A stretch of DNA of 64,000 bases from Paraburkholderia sp. HP33-1. GTDB lineage: Bacteria; Pseudomonadota; Gammaproteobacteria; Burkholderiales; Burkholderiaceae. This document shows, piece by piece, positions 60,797-64,000 of this stretch. The translations under genes were made by a program, and so were the position numbers. The notes below the pieces were generated by a model. The model ran no database searches, was not told where the DNA came from, and was given only the letters and a program-made list of their open reading frames with translations. The stretch is from the NCBI RefSeq assembly GCF_021390595.1, contig NZ_JAJEJR010000001.1:3410001-3474000 (forward strand), in the 5' to 3' direction. Positions within the stretch are counted from its first letter, which is position 1; each line of letters begins with the position of its first letter.

Positions 60797-61975
60797 TCAA
60801 GTCATCCCGTTCGCCGCTTGCCGTGCGACTTCTATCTGGCTATCGACAAAGTCGGCCCAACCCTGAAGCAGGCGCCGCTGGCGCGCCGCTTCACGCTGCG
60901 TGGTGTCGCCCTCGGCGCCTGATTGCAGCTCCATGTCACGTAGGTGCGTCGACGCGGTGCGACGAAAGTCATGCAGCACGAAATGCTCGACGTCGAGCCC
61001 CAATGCCTTGACTGCCTGGTTCAGCGTGCTTTTCGCGATCGGCCGATCGTCGCCCCTGACGCTCGGGAAGACGAACTTCTCGCTGGTCCGCGCGCATTGC
61101 AGTTCGCGCAGCAGCGCAACCGCCTGACGCGGCAAACAGACGATGCGATCCTCGCGCGCGTTCAGGCGCGCGGCGGGGATCGTCCACAGCGCGTCGTCCA
61201 GATCGAACTCGGCCCATGTCGATTCGATGAGGTCCGATTTGCGCGCCATCGTCAGCACCAGCAGATGCAGCGCGAGCTTCAGCGGGCGGCGGATGTTCGA
61301 CGTGTCGATCGTGCGCAGCGTGACGCCGATCTCGGCGCCGGACAGCACGCGGGTGCGGCTGTCGAAGGTCGCGATCGAGCGCGCGGGCACGACTTCCGCG
61401 GGATTGCTGGTCGCGAGCTGCCGCGCGATCAGGTACGCGTAGAGGCGCTTCACGACGTTACGCGTGTGCAGCGCCATCTTCGGCGAACCGCGGCTTTTGA
61501 TGCGCTCGCAGATCGTGACGATATCGTCGGCACTCACCGCGCCGATCGGCTTGTTGCCGATCGCCGGCAGCACGTCCTTGTCGAGCGCGCGCCGCGTGGT
61601 GCGGCGATATTCGTCCGACTTGCCGGCCAGCGCCGTCGCGAGATAAAGCTCGGCCGCTTCTCGCAGCACGTCGGCCTTGCTTTCGGCGCCGCGATCGCGG
61701 CGCGCGGTCGCGACCGGCGAGATGCCCTGCGCGACGAGTGCCGCGTACTTCTGCGCCTTCGCGCGCGCGACGCGCAGCGAAATCATCCGGTAATCGCCGA
61801 TCGTCGCGAGCGGTTGACGCTTGCCGTTCAACGTATAGCGGAAGCGCCAGACCTTGGTTCCGGTCGTCATGACCTCGATCACGAGGCCGTTGCCGTCGGC
61901 GACGCAGTAGCGGGCCGCGCGCGGTTCGAGCGCGCGGATCTCGGATTCTGTGAGCGGGGTGGCGAGGCGAGGCAT
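60797..61975 (-). CDS. P4-type integrase lacking the catalytic tyrosine
   Basis: A protein of about 392 residues with the DUF4102 arm-binding domain (residues 1-95: PLTESEIRALEPRAARYCVADGNGL) and a tyrosine recombinase catalytic domain. Arg245 (TMARKSDLIEST) and His335/Arg338 (HDFRRTASTHL) are present. The following LGH and tyrosine nucleophile are missing: the sequence passes from THLRDMELQSG to a typical C-terminal tail (QRRLLQGWADFVDSQ). This fits an in-frame internal deletion. The start MPRLATPL at 61975 is preferred to TTG at 62041. It should be inactive in strand exchange. Confidence 0.85.
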   Translation of the reverse strand: MPRLATPLTESEIRALEPRAARYCVADGNGLVIEVMTTGTKVWRFRYTLNGKRQPLATIGDYRMISLRVARAKAQKYAALVAQGISPVATARRDRGAESKADVLREAAELYLATALAGKSDEYRRTTRRALDKDVLPAIGNKPIGAVSADDIVTICERIKSRGSPKMALHTRNVVKRLYAYLIARQLATSNPAEVVPARSIATFDSRTRVLSGAEIGVTLRTIDTSNIRRPLKLALHLLVLTMARKSDLIESTWAEFDLDDALWTIPAARLNAREDRIVCLPRQAVALLRELQCARTSEKFVFPSVRGDDRPIAKSTLNQAVKALGLDVEHFVLHDFRRTASTHLRDMELQSGAEGDTTQREAARQRRLLQGWADFVDSQIEVARQAANGMT

Positions 61976-62030
61976 GCTGGACGCTGTACGTTGAGACTCG
62001 GACAGCGGGGATTTTAAACCTTTACGTTGG

Positions 62031-62040
62031 CTGTGTACCA
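62031..62040 (+). repeat. 10-bp repeat, copy 2, flanking the integrase
   Basis: Second exact copy of CTGTGTACCA, just upstream of the integrase start. Confidence 0.35.
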
Positions 62041-62156
62041 AAAAATGAACCGGTTTTTGGTCGACGGGATGTGATTTCCGGTCGCGCCGAAGCAGTGCTT
62101 ATTTGATCGCGGCGGGCTGTGCGACGGCGAACGCCTGCGGACATGCAACTCCGGCG

Positions 62157-63551
62157 TTACTTGCCGATGCAGAATCGACTGAAAATCACTCCGAGCAGAT
62201 CGTCCGAGCTGAACTCACCGGTAATCGAATTCAACTGATCCTGCGCGAGCCGCAATTCCTCGGCGAACAGATCGAGCGCCTGCGCATTCTGCTCAGCATG
62301 CGCGGCGGCGGTCGCCAGATGCTCCTCGGCCGCGCGCAACGCAATCAGGTGCCGCTCGCGCGCGAGATAGACGCTTTCCGCGCCTGCCTGCCAGCCGGCG
62401 ATTCGCAGCAGTTCGTCGCGCAGCAACGCGACGCCGTCACCCTTCTTCGCCGACAATCGCACCTCGCTGAGTTCGAGATCGGCGTCGAGCGCCTGCGTCG
62501 CCGGCGCGAGCCCAGTCAGGTCGGTCTTGTTCAGCACGCGCACGACCGGCACGCCGCGCGGAAAGCGCCCGGCGATCGTTTCGTCGTCGGCCGTCATGCC
62601 GGTGCGTGCGTCGAGCAGATGCAGCACCACGTCCGCGCGCTCGATCTCGCCCCACGTGCGCTCGATGCCGATCTTCTCCACCTCGTCCTCCGTCTCACGC
62701 AGGCCGGCCGTGTCGATCACGTGCAGCGGGATGCCTTCGATCTGGATCGTCTGTGCGACCTTGTCGCGCGTCGTGCCGGCGATCGGTGTGACGATCGCCA
62801 GTTCGGCGCCGGCAAGCGCGTTCAGCAGCGACGACTTGCCGACGTTCGGCTGCCCCGCCAGCACGACCGACAAACCCTCGCGCAGCAATGCACCCTGGCG
62901 CGCCTCGCTCAGCACGTGCGCGAGACGCTCGCGAATGCGCGCGAGCTTGCCGCGCGCGTCGGCGGCTTCGAGAAAGTCGATTTCCTCTTCAGGGAAGTCG
63001 AGCGTCGCTTCGACCAGCATCCGCAGCGTAATCACTTCTTCGACCAGCGCATGGATGTCGCGCGAGAAGGCGCCGTCGAGCGAGCGGCCGGCCGAACGCG
63101 CAGCGGCCTCGGTGCTTGCCTCGATCAGATCGGCGACGGCTTCGGCCTGCGCGAGATCGAGTTTGTCGTTCAGGAAAGCGCGGCGCGTGAATTCGCCGGG
63201 CTCGGCGAGGCGCAGACCGAACGCGCGGCCGGCGTCGATGCAGCGCTGCAGCACCAGCTGCAGCACCACCGGGCCGCCGTGGCCCTGCAGTTCGAGCACG
63301 TGCTCGCCGGTGTATGAATGCGGCGCGGGAAAGTGCAGCGCGATGCCGCGGTCGAGCGGATTGCCGCTCGCATCGAGAAATGGCACGTAGCTCGCGTGAC
63401 GCGGCGCGAGCGTCTGGCCGGTGAGCGCCTGCATCAAGGGCCGGGCCGCCGCCTCTCCGGCACGGCCGAACGAGATCCGGACGACGCCAATGCCTCCCCG
63501 GCCGGGCGCGGTAGCAATGGCAACGATGGGATCGGAGTCGGTCGTGAGCAT
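62157..63551 (-). CDS. mnmE: tRNA modification GTPase MnmE
   Basis: A protein of about 464 residues. The N-terminal domain opens [24 protein letters not shown]. The G domain has [24 protein letters not shown] and NKTDL. The C-terminal CIGK cysteine motif is present. With MnmG it adds the carboxymethylaminomethyl group to U34 of some tRNAs, the step before MnmC. The start at 63551 matches the family; an in-frame start at 63653 adds unrelated residues. Normally yidC lies directly upstream, but here foreign-looking sequence follows. Confidence 0.95.
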   Translation of the reverse strand: MLTTDSDPIVAIATAPGRGGIGVVRISFGRAGEAAARPLMQALTGQTLAPRHASYVPFLDASGNPLDRGIALHFPAPHSYTGEHVLELQGHGGPVVLQLVLQRCIDAGRAFGLRLAEPGEFTRRAFLNDKLDLAQAEAVADLIEASTEAAARSAGRSLDGAFSRDIHALVEEVITLRMLVEATLDFPEEEIDFLEAADARGKLARIRERLAHVLSEARQGALLREGLSVVLAGQPNVGKSSLLNALAGAELAIVTPIAGTTRDKVAQTIQIEGIPLHVIDTAGLRETEDEVEKIGIERTWGEIERADVVLHLLDARTGMTADDETIAGRFPRGVPVVRVLNKTDLTGLAPATQALDADLELSEVRLSAKKGDGVALLRDELLRIAGWQAGAESVYLARERHLIALRAAEEHLATAAAHAEQNAQALDLFAEELRLAQDQLNSITGEFSSDDLLGVIFSRFCIGK

Positions 63552-63933
63552 GGGAAGTCGGGCGAAAACGCGAGGGGAAGGGCAGGGCCGCGCCGATGGA
63601 AAGGGCGCGAGGCATTGTAACGCGCGTGTCTCGAACTGATGGACTTGCGGCAAGGGGGCGAAGCGGATGATGTGCTTGCTCGGCCTGTCGTCTGAAGAAC
63701 TCGGATTTATCTTAAATAAGCTAGGATCATTACTACGGTACTTAAGAACCGTCGAGACAAAACAAGACCTGCAGTTCTGGAAAAGGCAAGCCAGGCAACA
63801 GAGAGATGAAAAAATTCGTTTTCGCGCTATGCGTTGTCTGGCGCGCGCTGCAAGCTAAAACTATCTCAAATAGGAGAAATGGAAGCTTGATCGGTTGTCA
63901 ACTGGGTGAACGCTGAATTGCACAATCTGGCCC
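63552..63933. other. AT-richer sequence upstream of mnmE, possible insertion
   Basis: Clearly lower GC from about 63690. A 63-codon plus-strand ORF (63667-63858) has no family features. yidC would be expected here on the minus strand and is absent, which suggests an insertion between yidC and mnmE. Confidence 0.45.
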
Positions 63934-64000
63934 ATGCCAACCGACAAAGAAAAAGCCGCCTTCGCGAGGAGGCTGAAAGATCTGCTCGAGCCGCTGAAAA
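63934..64000 (+). CDS. 5' end of an ORF, possible XRE-type HTH regulator (partial)
   Basis: ATG at 63934 opens a frame that runs off the window: MPTDKEKAAFARRLKDLLEP plus two residues. The opening FARRLKDLL resembles the first helix of small XRE-like HTH proteins found on mobile elements. Only 22 residues are visible, so the call is tentative. Confidence 0.35.
   Translation, partial: MPTDKEKAAFARRLKDLLEPLK

Noticed and set aside
60944..62017. A 357-codon plus-strand ORF opposite the integrase
   Set aside because: Shadow of the integrase frame, with no recognisable domain.
62103..63317. A 404-codon plus-strand ORF opposite mnmE
   Set aside because: Shadow of mnmE, which is unambiguous.
63667..63858. 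A 63-codon ORF in the AT-richer region upstream of mnmE
   Set aside because: Weak start context and no family similarity; kept only as part of the region description.
1..64000. CRISPR arrays, insertion sequences with terminal repeats, or rRNA genes
   Set aside because: No regularly spaced direct repeats with spacers, no transposase gene and no rRNA core sequences were seen.

Overview
The window looks like chromosome 1 of a Burkholderiaceae bacterium, most likely Paraburkholderia or Burkholderia. The base is high GC, codon third positions are GC-rich, and the gene set is typical of that group: a gspD-E-F / inverted gspC / gspG-N type II secretion locus, phhA-phhB under an Lrp-type regulator, a non-phosphorylative-type sugar uptake cluster, DUF3717 and YaeQ. 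The genus is an inference from gene content and order; no 16S is present.

Layout. 1-6.6 kb: branched-chain-type ABC transporter parts (binding protein, two ATPases), a GMC oxidoreductase and CoA-acylating methylmalonate-semialdehyde dehydrogenase, all on the minus strand, with a divergent LysR gene. 7.9-13.7 kb: CYTH protein, Lrp regulator divergent from phhAB, a DUF3717 gene, an OmpR-type two-component pair and a SET-domain protein. 13.9-19.6 kb: old-yellow-enzyme reductase, glutamine amidotransferase, a MarR protein with a four-cysteine tail, a YbdK-type carboxylate-amine ligase and a cation/proton antiporter. 19.6-20.6 kb: a nearly 1-kb gene-free stretch with DnaA boxes, an AT-rich patch, nine same-strand GTTTAC repeats and six GTTAAC palindromes, which I propose as the chromosomal origin. 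20.6-25.4 kb: mnmC, HU, a His-rich COG0523 GTPase and a lytic transglycosylase. 25.9-37.6 kb: type II secretion. 37.7-43.1 kb: outer-membrane factor, MarR regulator, DHA2 permease and small proteins. 43.2-49.1 kb: gshA, alkA-ada, a tiny RNA candidate with two anti-Shine-Dalgarno motifs, a VOC protein and YaeQ. 49.3-55.8 kb: LysR regulator divergent from an aldehyde dehydrogenase that has serine at the catalytic cysteine position, followed by araFGH. 56-60.6 kb: small secreted or membrane proteins, HIT, a GlxA-type regulator divergent from an SDR, and a GGDEF remnant. 60.8-64 kb: an integrase lacking its tyrosine nucleophile, mnmE, then AT-richer DNA with the start of a further ORF.

How the parts work together. 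The gsp genes encode an almost complete secretion machine (no prepilin peptidase here). araFGH would import L-arabinose. phhA/phhB convert phenylalanine to tyrosine and recycle the pterin cofactor. alkA and ada form an alkylation-repair operon. The most unusual items are the origin candidate, the tiny RNA, two enzymes and one ATPase with altered catalytic residues, the four-cysteine MarR protein and the SET-domain protein. All calls come from reading the sequence and from recall of protein families; no database search was run.
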